Position numbers and translations under genes: made by a program
The notes under the pieces: generated by a model
Database searches by the model: none
What the model was told of the DNA's origin: nothing
The model's input: only the letters and a program-made list of their open reading frames with translations
Shown here: positions 32,383 to 39,790 of the stretch, piece by piece
Position numbering within the stretch: the stretch's first letter is position 1
Layout: every line of letters starts with the position of its first letter
Source: CAIJMI01 sp964448085
GTDB taxonomy: Bacteria > Patescibacteriota > Microgenomatia > UBA10105 > UBA927
Assembly (NCBI GenBank): GCA_964448085.1
Contig: CAYUUX010000003.1
Coordinates: 1-64,000, forward strand
Direction: 5' to 3'
DNA: 64,000 bases

Positions 32383-32455
32383 GGAGCTGTAGTTCATCGG
32401 TTAGAACGCGATCCTTATAAGATCGATGTAGATGGTCCGACTCCATCCAGCTCCA
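32383..32455 (+). tRNA. tRNA-Ile with anticodon UAU
   Basis: The acceptor stem GGAGCTG pairs with CAGCTCC, and the D stem is GTTC/GAAC. The anticodon stem CGATC/GATCG encloses CTTATAA, so the anticodon is TAT (32416-32418). The T stem is GATGG/CCATC with loop TCCGACT. The discriminator is A, and CCA is not encoded. It should read AUA. The T loop has C at the position of the near-universal U55. The mature 3' end lies one base before the idi ATG. Confidence 0.9.
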
Positions 32456-32456
32456 C

Positions 32457-32981
32457 ATGGAACAAGTGATTTTAGTAGACGATAAGAACCGCCGTATAGG
32501 GGTTTGTCCTAAGGAGACGGTACATACCCAAAATACTCCTTTGCATCGCGCATTTTCCGTGTTTCTTTTTAACAGCAATCATGAGTTGTTGCTTACAAAA
32601 AGAGCTGCAACAAAAAAAACGTTTGCGGGTGTATGGACGAATAGCGTGTGTGGGCATGTCTCTCCCGGAGAAAAAACTTTTTTGTCAGCCAAACGCAGGA
32701 CGCAGGAAGAATTGGGGATTGCCCCACACGCCATCAGAAAAGTCTCGCCGTATAGATATTCCTTTAAAGATGCGAATGGAATTGTCGAAAACGAAATATG
32801 TCCAATTTACGTGGGATATGCTGCTATGGATCCAAAACCCAATAAGAAGGAAGTAGAAGACTGGAAATGGATAGCATGGGATAAGTTTCTTTCCCAAATT
32901 CAATCTCATCCGGGTTCATATTCTCCGTGGTGTGAGGAAGAAGCCATGATTCTTCGTTCACGCAATATTTTCAACCGATAA
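32457..32981 (+). CDS. idi: Isopentenyl-diphosphate delta-isomerase, type I
   Basis: 174 residues, Nudix fold. TNSVCGHVSPGE (about residues 61-72) contains the catalytic Cys and metal-binding His of type I IDI. The Nudix helix follows (RRTQEELG), and the NEICPIYVG stretch holds the catalytic Glu. The enzyme interconverts IPP and DMAPP for polyprenol synthesis, which feeds the undecaprenyl carrier used by UppP and the PBPs. The ATG is 2 nt after the tRNA 3' end with no Shine-Dalgarno sequence. The 3' end overlaps tsaD by 24 nt, convergent. Confidence 0.93.
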   Translation: MEQVILVDDKNRRIGVCPKETVHTQNTPLHRAFSVFLFNSNHELLLTKRAATKKTFAGVWTNSVCGHVSPGEKTFLSAKRRTQEELGIAPHAIRKVSPYRYSFKDANGIVENEICPIYVGYAAMDPKPNKKEVEDWKWIAWDKFLSQIQSHPGSYSPWCEEEAMILRSRNIFNR

Positions 32982-33980
32982 TTCTGGATTCGCAGAAACT
33001 GTATTGAAAGGAACAGCGTTTCCTCTAAAATATGCATACGCTCCAATATACGATGCGTTGTCCGTGCACAGAGCAATGGGTGGGCAATGGAAAGGGATGC
33101 TCGATTGTTGAAATTTTTTCCGAAGGTGAAGATTTGACGCAACCCCTCCTCCGATGAGGATAGACCGTGCTCCTTGCTGTTCTACGGCTTTCAATGTTTT
33201 TGCAACGAGTACGTCAACAATTGCGTCTTGCACCTCATAAGCTATTCGTTGAACGGTAGTTTCGGTATACCCCGGTAATTCCTTTTGCCTGGTTATTTCG
33301 CGCAAGATTGCCGTTTTTAAACCAGAGAATGAGAAATTTAATGTATCATCATGAAGGAGCGGTCTGGGCAGCGTGCTTTTGTGTTTTCCTTGGATTTTTG
33401 GATACAAATTCGCTGCCTCTTGTATAGCAAGACCTCCTCGTGACCCAAATCCGAGGAGTCGTGCTGCTTTATCAAACGCTTCACCGGCCGCATCGTCAAT
33501 CGTACCCCCAAGCCACCGGAGTTCTTTTGTATTCTTCATGAGAAAAAGTTCAGTGTGTCCGCCGGATACAACAAGTCCGATTGCCGGGAAAAGAATCTCG
33601 GTTGTTTGCGAAGATGCAAGAAAATTTGCATAGAGATGCGCGAGAACATGGTTGACGGGTATGAGGGGTTTTTTTGTGACATAACTTATTGTTTTTGCCG
33701 TTTCAACACCAATAAGGAGTGATCCGATAAGTCCGGGACCTATCGTCACGGCAACCGCGTCAATATGTTTCCAATCTTGGTTTGCTGCTCGCAGCGCCTC
33801 GTTGATGACGGGAAGCATGCATTTAAGTTGCTCCCGTGACGCCACCTCGGGAACAATGCCACCATATTTTTCATGCATGGCTGAAGAAGTGGCGACGATA
33901 TTGCTTAGAATTGTTGTTCCGTTTTTAACCACGGATGCGGACGTTTCATCACAGCTTGATTCAATTGCGAGAATTATCAT
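32958..33980 (-). CDS. tsaD: tRNA N6-adenosine threonylcarbamoyltransferase TsaD
   Basis: 340 residues from ATG 33980 (MIILAIESSCDETSASVV). The ASKHA fold is shown by IESSCDETS, the metal-binding HVLAHLYAN, and VSGGHTELFLM near the nucleotide site. GGGVASNLHLRKKF and PIALCTDNASYIG complete the family pattern. With TsaB and TsaE it makes t6A37 in ANN-decoding tRNAs, which would include tRNA-Ile(UAU) encoded next door. It overlaps the MFS gene stop as ATGA, so it is the second gene of that unit. Confidence 0.95.
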   Translation of the reverse strand: MIILAIESSCDETSASVVKNGTTILSNIVATSSAMHEKYGGIVPEVASREQLKCMLPVINEALRAANQDWKHIDAVAVTIGPGLIGSLLIGVETAKTISYVTKKPLIPVNHVLAHLYANFLASSQTTEILFPAIGLVVSGGHTELFLMKNTKELRWLGGTIDDAAGEAFDKAARLLGFGSRGGLAIQEAANLYPKIQGKHKSTLPRPLLHDDTLNFSFSGLKTAILREITRQKELPGYTETTVQRIAYEVQDAIVDVLVAKTLKAVEQQGARSILIGGGVASNLHLRKKFQQSSIPFHCPPIALCTDNASYIGAYAYFRGNAVPFNTVSANPELSVENIA

Positions 33981-35131
33981 GTATGTAGCCGTTTCTTTAA
34001 TTGTAATAAGAATACAATCCTTGGGAGCATAAAGATCTGAGATAGTAAGAGTGCAGTTGCAGGAGAGGTCCAATCGGCCACCACTCCAAGAAGAATTGAA
34101 AATATTCCAAACGCTACGTTTCCCATAAAGGAGACGATGGAAGCAAGGGTCGCTCGTTCGTTTTCCGTAAACTCCTTTTGCATTAATGCGTTTGATGCAA
34201 CACCTGTTACACCAAATAAAAACGACGTAGACGACATGATAATGGGGGATGCAATGGTCGGAAAAACGAGAGAGATACCATTGATAATACGGTTTATACA
34301 GGTGTCAAATAACATAAGATTTAAACCACCGAATTTTTTAATCAGTTTCCCTGCATACCAATAGCTTATCCCGCCTCCTGCAAATGAGAGAGCTTTTGAA
34401 ATACCGATCGCCCATGTTGGCCAAAGTGTTGCTATAAATGCAGATTTAAATTGGAAACCGGATTCGCCAACTCCAAATCCGATAATTTCGTCAATGCTGA
34501 GGAGTCTAAGGGTTTTGTTACGCCATATGTGTTTGATTGCATTTGAAAGATGCGAATAAATATTCGCCGTGGTCAATGATTGACTCTTTGGTTCTCGGAC
34601 ATAGAAAGAAAGAATGAAGCAGATAACTTGTGGAATAACAGAAAGCCACATGACCCATGCATAAGAAAAATAGGCGATAACGCTTCCTATGACAGTTCCA
34701 ATCGTTAAAGCTGCTTGGAACATGGCGCTTACCTTCCCAAGGTAGTGATCATAGAGATCAGATTTTTTTAAATCGCGCAGTGAATCATGAAGTAGCGCAT
34801 CATTATTGCCGCTATAAAATGCCCGTCCGACGCCTTCAAAAATGGCGCCAGCGGCAAGAAATCCGTATCCTCCACCGATTGCATAGCATGTTATGCTAAC
34901 AACAGATGCGATCGCGCCTGCAGTTATGGTATTTTTCCTTCCAATTTTATCCGAAAGAATTCCTGTGGGAACCTCAAAAAAAGCGGAGGACACCATTGCT
35001 ATGCTAAAAAGGCTCATTGCTAATGCATATGACCCGGTTATTTTTGCAAAATATAGAATGAGAATTGCACTATAAAAATTAAAATCCGTAAAGAAATTAA
35101 ATAGCGCTAAAACCCTGATATTACGCTCCAT
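33977..35131 (-). CDS. Major facilitator superfamily transporter
   Basis: 384 residues with about 12 helices. FEVPTGILSDKIGRKNTI (about 52-69) is the conserved loop 2-3 motif G-x-x-(S/A)-D-(K/R)-x-G-R-(K/R). The pattern fits drug/metabolite exporters of the MFS_1 group; substrate unknown. The start is supported by a -10 hexamer 8 nt upstream that overlaps the stop codon of the preceding gene. Confidence 0.85.
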   Translation of the reverse strand: MERNIRVLALFNFFTDFNFYSAILILYFAKITGSYALAMSLFSIAMVSSAFFEVPTGILSDKIGRKNTITAGAIASVVSITCYAIGGGYGFLAAGAIFEGVGRAFYSGNNDALLHDSLRDLKKSDLYDHYLGKVSAMFQAALTIGTVIGSVIAYFSYAWVMWLSVIPQVICFILSFYVREPKSQSLTTANIYSHLSNAIKHIWRNKTLRLLSIDEIIGFGVGESGFQFKSAFIATLWPTWAIGISKALSFAGGGISYWYAGKLIKKFGGLNLMLFDTCINRIINGISLVFPTIASPIIMSSTSFLFGVTGVASNALMQKEFTENERATLASIVSFMGNVAFGIFSILLGVVADWTSPATALLLSQIFMLPRIVFLLQLKKRLHT

Positions 35132-35139
35132 ATACGTAT

Positions 35140-35145
35140 ATTCTA
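35140..35145 (-). promoter_or_regulatory. -10 box (TAGAAT) for the MFS-tsaD unit, leaderless
   Basis: On the minus strand TAGAAT (35145 to 35140) begins with the TAG stop of the upstream nucleotidyltransferase gene and ends 8 nt before ATG 35131. Confidence 0.5.
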
Positions 35146-35568
35146 CTCGAGTTGAAGCAATTTCGCGAGAACGGACGTTGAGGGTGTTTCAACTTTTGGT
35201 ATCACAATGGCTTTGGCACCAACGAGTTCAGTTTGCCGAAGTTTTTTTTCCAATATAGGATCACCCTCTGTCAAAGCTATGTGCGTTGGTTGTATCCGTT
35301 GGACCATTGCGAAATAGTCAGCATCGTTGGTGAATGTGGGGAGCGATATAACCTCATCCACATAAATGAGAGACTCAAGCATTTTTTTTCGTTGTTCCTG
35401 TGTATGGAATGGTCTTCCTGGCCCTTTGAGTCGTTTGATTGTTTCATCGGATTCGAGCATAACAACGAGTTTTCCTCCGTGTTGTTTAGCCTTTTCCAAA
35501 AAACTGATATGTCCGAAATGGAGTATGTCAAAACATCCACCGACAAGTATGAGAGGTGTTTTTTTCAT
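35143..35568 (-). CDS. Cytidylyltransferase-like nucleotidyltransferase
   Basis: 141 residues. GGCFDILHFGHISFLEKA (about residues 10-27) has the HxGH motif of the cytidylyltransferase superfamily (TagD, RfaE2/HldE C-terminal, FAD synthetase-like). GPGRPFHTQEQR is the second conserved stretch. It should join a nucleotide to a phosphorylated small molecule such as a sugar or polyol phosphate. The ATGA overlap with the VanW gene suggests a shared envelope role. Confidence 0.8.
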   Translation of the reverse strand: MKKTPLILVGGCFDILHFGHISFLEKAKQHGGKLVVMLESDETIKRLKGPGRPFHTQEQRKKMLESLIYVDEVISLPTFTNDADYFAMVQRIQPTHIALTEGDPILEKKLRQTELVGAKAIVIPKVETPSTSVLAKLLQLE

Positions 35569-36962
35569 TGTTTAACTCCTTTCAAAAAGACGGCTTGCCA
35601 CGGTCGATAATTGGATGAGAATGTTTGTTCTGTTTGGACAACGCCGTTTTTCGTTACCCTATAAAGGAAGGATGCTTTTGCTCCCCAGGCGGCAAAATCG
35701 ACCTGCCTGATTACGCCAACGGGAAGTGTTGGATCATCTTGGTATAACGGAGGAGGGGGTGCAACAATGCCTCCTACAACATGATTCAGGATTTCCGCTT
35801 TTCTTCCATCAGGAGCGCCATAAAATTCGACAGTGAGTGTGAGATTGTCCGTATCGGTTTTTGTTTGAATAAGAATGTAGGAAGCGGTGTCGTTTATAAA
35901 ACGTAAATCTTCCGTTGGATTAAAAACCGTTGCGTCTAGTCCGGCTTTTGATCCATCATCCTCATAATAATGAACGCGATAGGAATGTTCGTGCCGTTCA
36001 GTGATGGGAAGACCCGCATTGAGTGCTGCCCGAAAGACAGTCGTCGAAACCTGACAGACTCCGCCTCCATCGCCCAAAACGGTTCTCCCGTCTTTTATGA
36101 TATACGCAGATTGGTATCCCGTTGCGGCCGATATGTCCCCAACTGTTTTGTTAAAGGAAAAAGTGTCACCGGGGGCAATGAGAACACCGTTTAATTTCGA
36201 CGCGGCAAGCGCAACATTGTGTATTCTACCCGGGATGGATCCGGGAAATTCAGAATATCCAATACTGATGCGTTCTTTGATGCCAAATGAATTCGTCTGT
36301 TTTGTTGAAACAAGCGGTTCTATGGACAGGACGGGTATGGGAATGGTTATGTATCGCACATCGCGGGAAAGCGCCTCAATAAGTTTGTTGGAAATAAGCG
36401 TTCTCAAAGCGTCTTCATCAACGGATTTTCCCGTCTGGGATGGTTTAAATACTGCTACCTTACCGTTTGAAAATGAAAAAAGAGCATTTTGCACGGGTAT
36501 ATTAATTGAAGCAGAGAGGGAAGCTATGGTTGCATCAACTGCGTCTCTGTTCCACGTGTATGCAGGAGGAAGATTTGTAGGCTGCCGTCCATAGCGTTCA
36601 CGGATATTACTTATAAAATGGGATGATCGTCCGATCAGTAATGCTTGCGTTGCTGACAAAGTCGCGTCATAGCCGATTCGTAATTCCGTTCCTGATACCG
36701 TTGCTGTTGTTGATTCGTATGTGAGTTCAATTTGGATATCGTTAAACGAGGTGTTTTTTTCCATCCAATACGCCTTAATTTCTTCTTTGGTTTCGCCCCC
36801 AAATGGGATAGTATCAATGAAAACTTGCGGGTATGCCTTGTCCTTAAATGAAGATTCAAAATACCATACAGCTCCGGCACTGGCGCCAATAAAGATGGTG
36901 ATGCAAGAAAAAATGATCCATAAAACAGGGATATGCGCCGCCTTGTTGTTTTTATGAGCCAT
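35565..36962 (-). CDS. VanW family protein with peptidoglycan-binding-like and G5-like regions
   Basis: 465 residues. A membrane helix (about 12-34) anchors an extracellular part. Residues ~50-110 resemble the PG_binding_4 repeat of VanW proteins. The VanW domain follows (about 240-370), with GDISAATGYQSAYIIKDG and GGGVCQVSTTVFRAAL. A short C-terminal beta region (about 395-465) resembles G5 domains. VanW proteins are surface proteins linked to cell-wall functions, of unknown biochemistry. It is coupled (ATGA) to the nucleotidyltransferase and divergent from the solute-binding protein. Confidence 0.88.
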   Translation of the reverse strand: MAHKNNKAAHIPVLWIIFSCITIFIGASAGAVWYFESSFKDKAYPQVFIDTIPFGGETKEEIKAYWMEKNTSFNDIQIELTYESTTATVSGTELRIGYDATLSATQALLIGRSSHFISNIRERYGRQPTNLPPAYTWNRDAVDATIASLSASINIPVQNALFSFSNGKVAVFKPSQTGKSVDEDALRTLISNKLIEALSRDVRYITIPIPVLSIEPLVSTKQTNSFGIKERISIGYSEFPGSIPGRIHNVALAASKLNGVLIAPGDTFSFNKTVGDISAATGYQSAYIIKDGRTVLGDGGGVCQVSTTVFRAALNAGLPITERHEHSYRVHYYEDDGSKAGLDATVFNPTEDLRFINDTASYILIQTKTDTDNLTLTVEFYGAPDGRKAEILNHVVGGIVAPPPPLYQDDPTLPVGVIRQVDFAAWGAKASFLYRVTKNGVVQTEQTFSSNYRPWQAVFLKGVKQ

Positions 36963-36964
36963 GG

Positions 36965-36977
36965 TATGATTATTGTA
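36965..36977. promoter_or_regulatory. Interlocked divergent -10 boxes, VanW and solute-binding protein genes
   Basis: Plus: TATGAT (36965-36970) with TGG upstream, about 12 nt of leader before ATG 36990. Minus: TACAAT (36977 to 36972), ending 9 nt before ATG 36962. The two boxes are one base apart. Confidence 0.5.
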
Positions 36978-36989
36978 CAGGATTTTTTT

Positions 36990-38513
36990 ATGATTACGCC
37001 ACCATCAAACCCGAATCCAAACGAAGGTATTACATTTGGACAATTACAGGATTTTTCTGGACAGGAAACCGTTGTTGTTCCCCCTACGCCCACACCAGAA
37101 GCAACAGCGCCTGTGGTAGAAGTATCGCCGGATATGCAAGTCCCTTTGCCAACGATACCTGAAAAGGAGCAAGGGGGACGGCGATCTAACCCGTGGCCAA
37201 AAAGGATTATCCTTTTTTTGTTATTGATCATTCTTATTATTGGTGGCCTATTTGGAGGAAGATACATCATCGATATGATGAATGCGTCTAAAGAGGTCAC
37301 AATATCCTATTGGGGCTTATGGGAAGATGAATCGATTATACAGCCAGTGATCGCAGCGTTTGAAGCAAAAAATCCTAAAATTAAGGTTCAATACAGCAAA
37401 CAATCCCATAAACAGTATCGGGAACGGTTGCAAGCTGCTATATCCCGCGGGGAAGGTCCTGACGTATTTCGATTTCATAATACTTGGGTTCCGATGATGC
37501 GCAACGATTTATCGCTTGTTCCCGAAGGAGTGATGACGACGAACGAATTTGATAATATATTTTATCCAGTTGCGTCAAATGATCTTGTTGCAGGAAACGC
37601 AATTTATGGGATTCCCGTTATGTTTGATGGTTTGGGACTGTATTACAACGAAGACCTGTTTGCGACAGCGGGAATTACTGCGCCACCCTCAACATGGGAA
37701 GAATTGCTGACGATGGTACCGAAGATTGCTAAGCCAGACGGGGAAACCTTCACAATATCCGCCATAGCATTGGGAACAACAGGCAACGTTGAACATTATT
37801 CCGACATTCTTTCAACCATGTTTATGCAAAACGGTATCGGAAACGGAATACCGCAAGGAACCACTGCGCAAGAAGCGCTTATGTTTTATAGGAAATTCGC
37901 AACGCCGAATGATCCTGTATACACTTGGAATGACACCATGGATAATTCGATTTACGCATTTGCCATAGGAAAAGTAGCCATGATCATGGCACCTTCTTGG
38001 AGAGCGTTCGATATTCAATCAATCAATCCGAATTTACGTTTTAAAATTGCACCAATTCCCCAATTGCCCGGTTCTTCAGTCAATTGGGCTTCGTATTGGG
38101 TGGAAGGGGTATCCAGTCAGAGTAAATACCAGCAACAGGCATGGGAATTTGTGAAGTTTTTGACCAGTAAAGAAGGGGCGACGCTTCTCTATAGCGAAGC
38201 ACAACGATCCAGAAAACTTTTTGGAGAACCATATGCTCGAAAAGAGCTCGCTGCTATGCTGGAGGATGACCCGTATGTTGGTGCATATATAAAACAAGCG
38301 CCGACCGCACAATCATTTCCCTTGGCATCAAGAACGTTTGATAACGGACTCAATGATCGATTGATCGTATATCTGCAAAATGCCGTGAATGCGATAAAAG
38401 ACGGCTCTTCTCCGGAAAGCGAAATGGAAACAATGGTTGCCGGTTTTCAACAAGTGTTTTCAACATACGGATTGGTGTCAAACACTGCCCCAGCAGCCTC
38501 CGGACAACAATAA
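36990..38513 (+). CDS. Membrane-anchored extracellular solute-binding protein (family 1, sugar type)
   Basis: 507 residues. A Pro-rich cytoplasmic N-terminus (1-70) and a membrane helix (about 72-92) are followed by a family 1 solute-binding domain. That domain begins VTISYWGLWED and includes GIPVMFDGLGLYYNEDLF and a WEFVKFLTSKEGA stretch near the end. Such proteins normally deliver sugars to ABC permeases as lipoproteins; here a helix replaces the lipid anchor and no permease or ATPase gene is adjacent. The stop overlaps the next ATG (TAATG). Confidence 0.85.
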   Translation: MITPPSNPNPNEGITFGQLQDFSGQETVVVPPTPTPEATAPVVEVSPDMQVPLPTIPEKEQGGRRSNPWPKRIILFLLLIILIIGGLFGGRYIIDMMNASKEVTISYWGLWEDESIIQPVIAAFEAKNPKIKVQYSKQSHKQYRERLQAAISRGEGPDVFRFHNTWVPMMRNDLSLVPEGVMTTNEFDNIFYPVASNDLVAGNAIYGIPVMFDGLGLYYNEDLFATAGITAPPSTWEELLTMVPKIAKPDGETFTISAIALGTTGNVEHYSDILSTMFMQNGIGNGIPQGTTAQEALMFYRKFATPNDPVYTWNDTMDNSIYAFAIGKVAMIMAPSWRAFDIQSINPNLRFKIAPIPQLPGSSVNWASYWVEGVSSQSKYQQQAWEFVKFLTSKEGATLLYSEAQRSRKLFGEPYARKELAAMLEDDPYVGAYIKQAPTAQSFPLASRTFDNGLNDRLIVYLQNAVNAIKDGSSPESEMETMVAGFQQVFSTYGLVSNTAPAASGQQ

Positions 38514-39418
38514 TGGCGTCCTTACAATCGATGGTTCTCTCCGCGATGCTTTATGCGGATATTTTTCATTATCCATTGACGTTTCGTGAAATTGTTTTTT
38601 GGGTTCCTTCAGCCAAGCGTATCCAAGCAAAGAGTATTACGAAAGTATTGTCGTATTTGGTGAAGTACAGAAAAATTCAGTATTATGCGCCATTTTTTGT
38701 CCTGCCGCGAAGGGTGTCGCTCATAGGGATTCGCGCAAGGCACTTGGAGGCAAGCAGGAAAAAATGGACCAAAGCCTATACATTTGCGCGTTGGGTGCAA
38801 TGGATACCGACGGTGATGCTTGTCGGCGTGACGGGTGGTGTTGCCATGAATAATGCAGACATTGATGATGATATCGATATTTGTATTGTGGCAAGAAAAA
38901 AAACGGTGTGGATTACTCGGTTTTTCGTCACGCTGTTTGCGGAGTTGATGAATAATAGGAGAAGGCCAGATTCGACACATGTTAAAGATAAGATTTGTTT
39001 GAATATGTTTCTTTCAGAAACGTCCCTTGCTGTTCCAATGTCAGAGCGTGGTCTTTATGAGGCTCATGAAGTATTACAAATGGTTCCTTTGTGGGAGCGA
39101 AGTTCTACCTATAAGAAATTCGTATCTGCTAACACATGGGCAAGCTTGTGTTACCATAATGCATTTTTTTCTCGAAATAAATTGAAGAGTAAACAGATAC
39201 GAAGATTCAGAGGGGCAGAAAAAATATGTTCTTTGTTTGAGTCACCAGCAAGGGTATTACAGCTTTGGTATATGAATAAACGGAGAACGTCAGAAGTGGT
39301 TACGAAAGACAAAATACGTTTTCATCCGATTGACAGGCGAGCATTGATACATAATCAATATAGGAAGCTCCTTGGGTTAAGAAAAATTCCCCTTGACAAG
39401 AATCTTGCCCAAATCTAA
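38513..39418 (+). CDS. Nucleotidyltransferase-fold protein, function unknown
   Basis: 301 residues. The N-terminal ~90 residues look like a winged-helix region (FHYPLTFREIVFWV). GVTGGVAMNNADIDDDIDICIVA (about 103-125) follows, with the G-G and D-x-D spacing of DNA polymerase beta-like nucleotidyltransferases. The C-terminal part is basic and helical. Similar proteins are common in Patescibacteria; the substrate is unknown. The groES promoter lies within its last codons. Confidence 0.65.
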   Translation: MASLQSMVLSAMLYADIFHYPLTFREIVFWVPSAKRIQAKSITKVLSYLVKYRKIQYYAPFFVLPRRVSLIGIRARHLEASRKKWTKAYTFARWVQWIPTVMLVGVTGGVAMNNADIDDDIDICIVARKKTVWITRFFVTLFAELMNNRRRPDSTHVKDKICLNMFLSETSLAVPMSERGLYEAHEVLQMVPLWERSSTYKKFVSANTWASLCYHNAFFSRNKLKSKQIRRFRGAEKICSLFESPARVLQLWYMNKRRTSEVVTKDKIRFHPIDRRALIHNQYRKLLGLRKIPLDKNLAQI

Positions 39419-39421
39419 AAT
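39393..39421 (+). promoter_or_regulatory. groES-groEL promoter
   Basis: TTGACA (39393-39398), a 17-nt spacer and TAAAAT (39416-39421), close to the housekeeping consensus. The -35 lies inside the end of the preceding gene. Confidence 0.8.
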
Positions 39422-39446
39422 AGCAGTCACTCATAATGAGTGCCAA
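39420..39446. promoter_or_regulatory. CIRCE-like operator (HrcA site)
   Basis: ATAGCAGTC, nine bases, GAGTGCCAA. Compared with TTAGCACTC-N9-GAGTGCTAA, 15 of 18 positions match. It overlaps the -10 and transcription start of groES. No hrcA gene is in the window. Confidence 0.7.
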
Positions 39447-39479
39447 AGAAAAGTTAGTAGAATTTTTTAAGGAGGATGT

Positions 39480-39770
39480 ATGACAAAGATAACGCCACTG
39501 TTTGATAATGTGTTAATCAAACCGCTTGAAGCAGAAGAGAAGCTCCCTTCAGGAATCGTTCTTCCTGACAATGCAAAAGAAAAACCACAAATGGGAGAGA
39601 TTATGGCAGTTGGTCCTGGAGCAAAGGACGAAAAAGGGAACACCATTTCAATGGTCGTGAAACAGGGGGATAAGGTTATGTATAAGAAGTGGGGAGGAAA
39701 CGAAGTGAAAGTCAACGGAGAAGAATGGATGATTGTTGAACAAAAAGATATATTAGCAGTTATTAAATAA
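39480..39770 (+). CDS. groES: Co-chaperonin GroES
   Basis: 96 residues. The N-terminal ITPLFDNVLIKPLEAEEK and the mobile-loop region (SGIVLPDNAKEKPQ), followed by GEIMAVGPGA, are diagnostic. It caps the GroEL ring during ATP-driven protein folding. An AAGGAGG sits a few nt before ATG 39480. groEL follows after 20 nt. Control is by the CIRCE-like operator. Confidence 0.97.
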   Translation: MTKITPLFDNVLIKPLEAEEKLPSGIVLPDNAKEKPQMGEIMAVGPGAKDEKGNTISMVVKQGDKVMYKKWGGNEVKVNGEEWMIVEQKDILAVIK

Positions 39771-39790
39771 CCACTTTTAAAGGAGGACAT

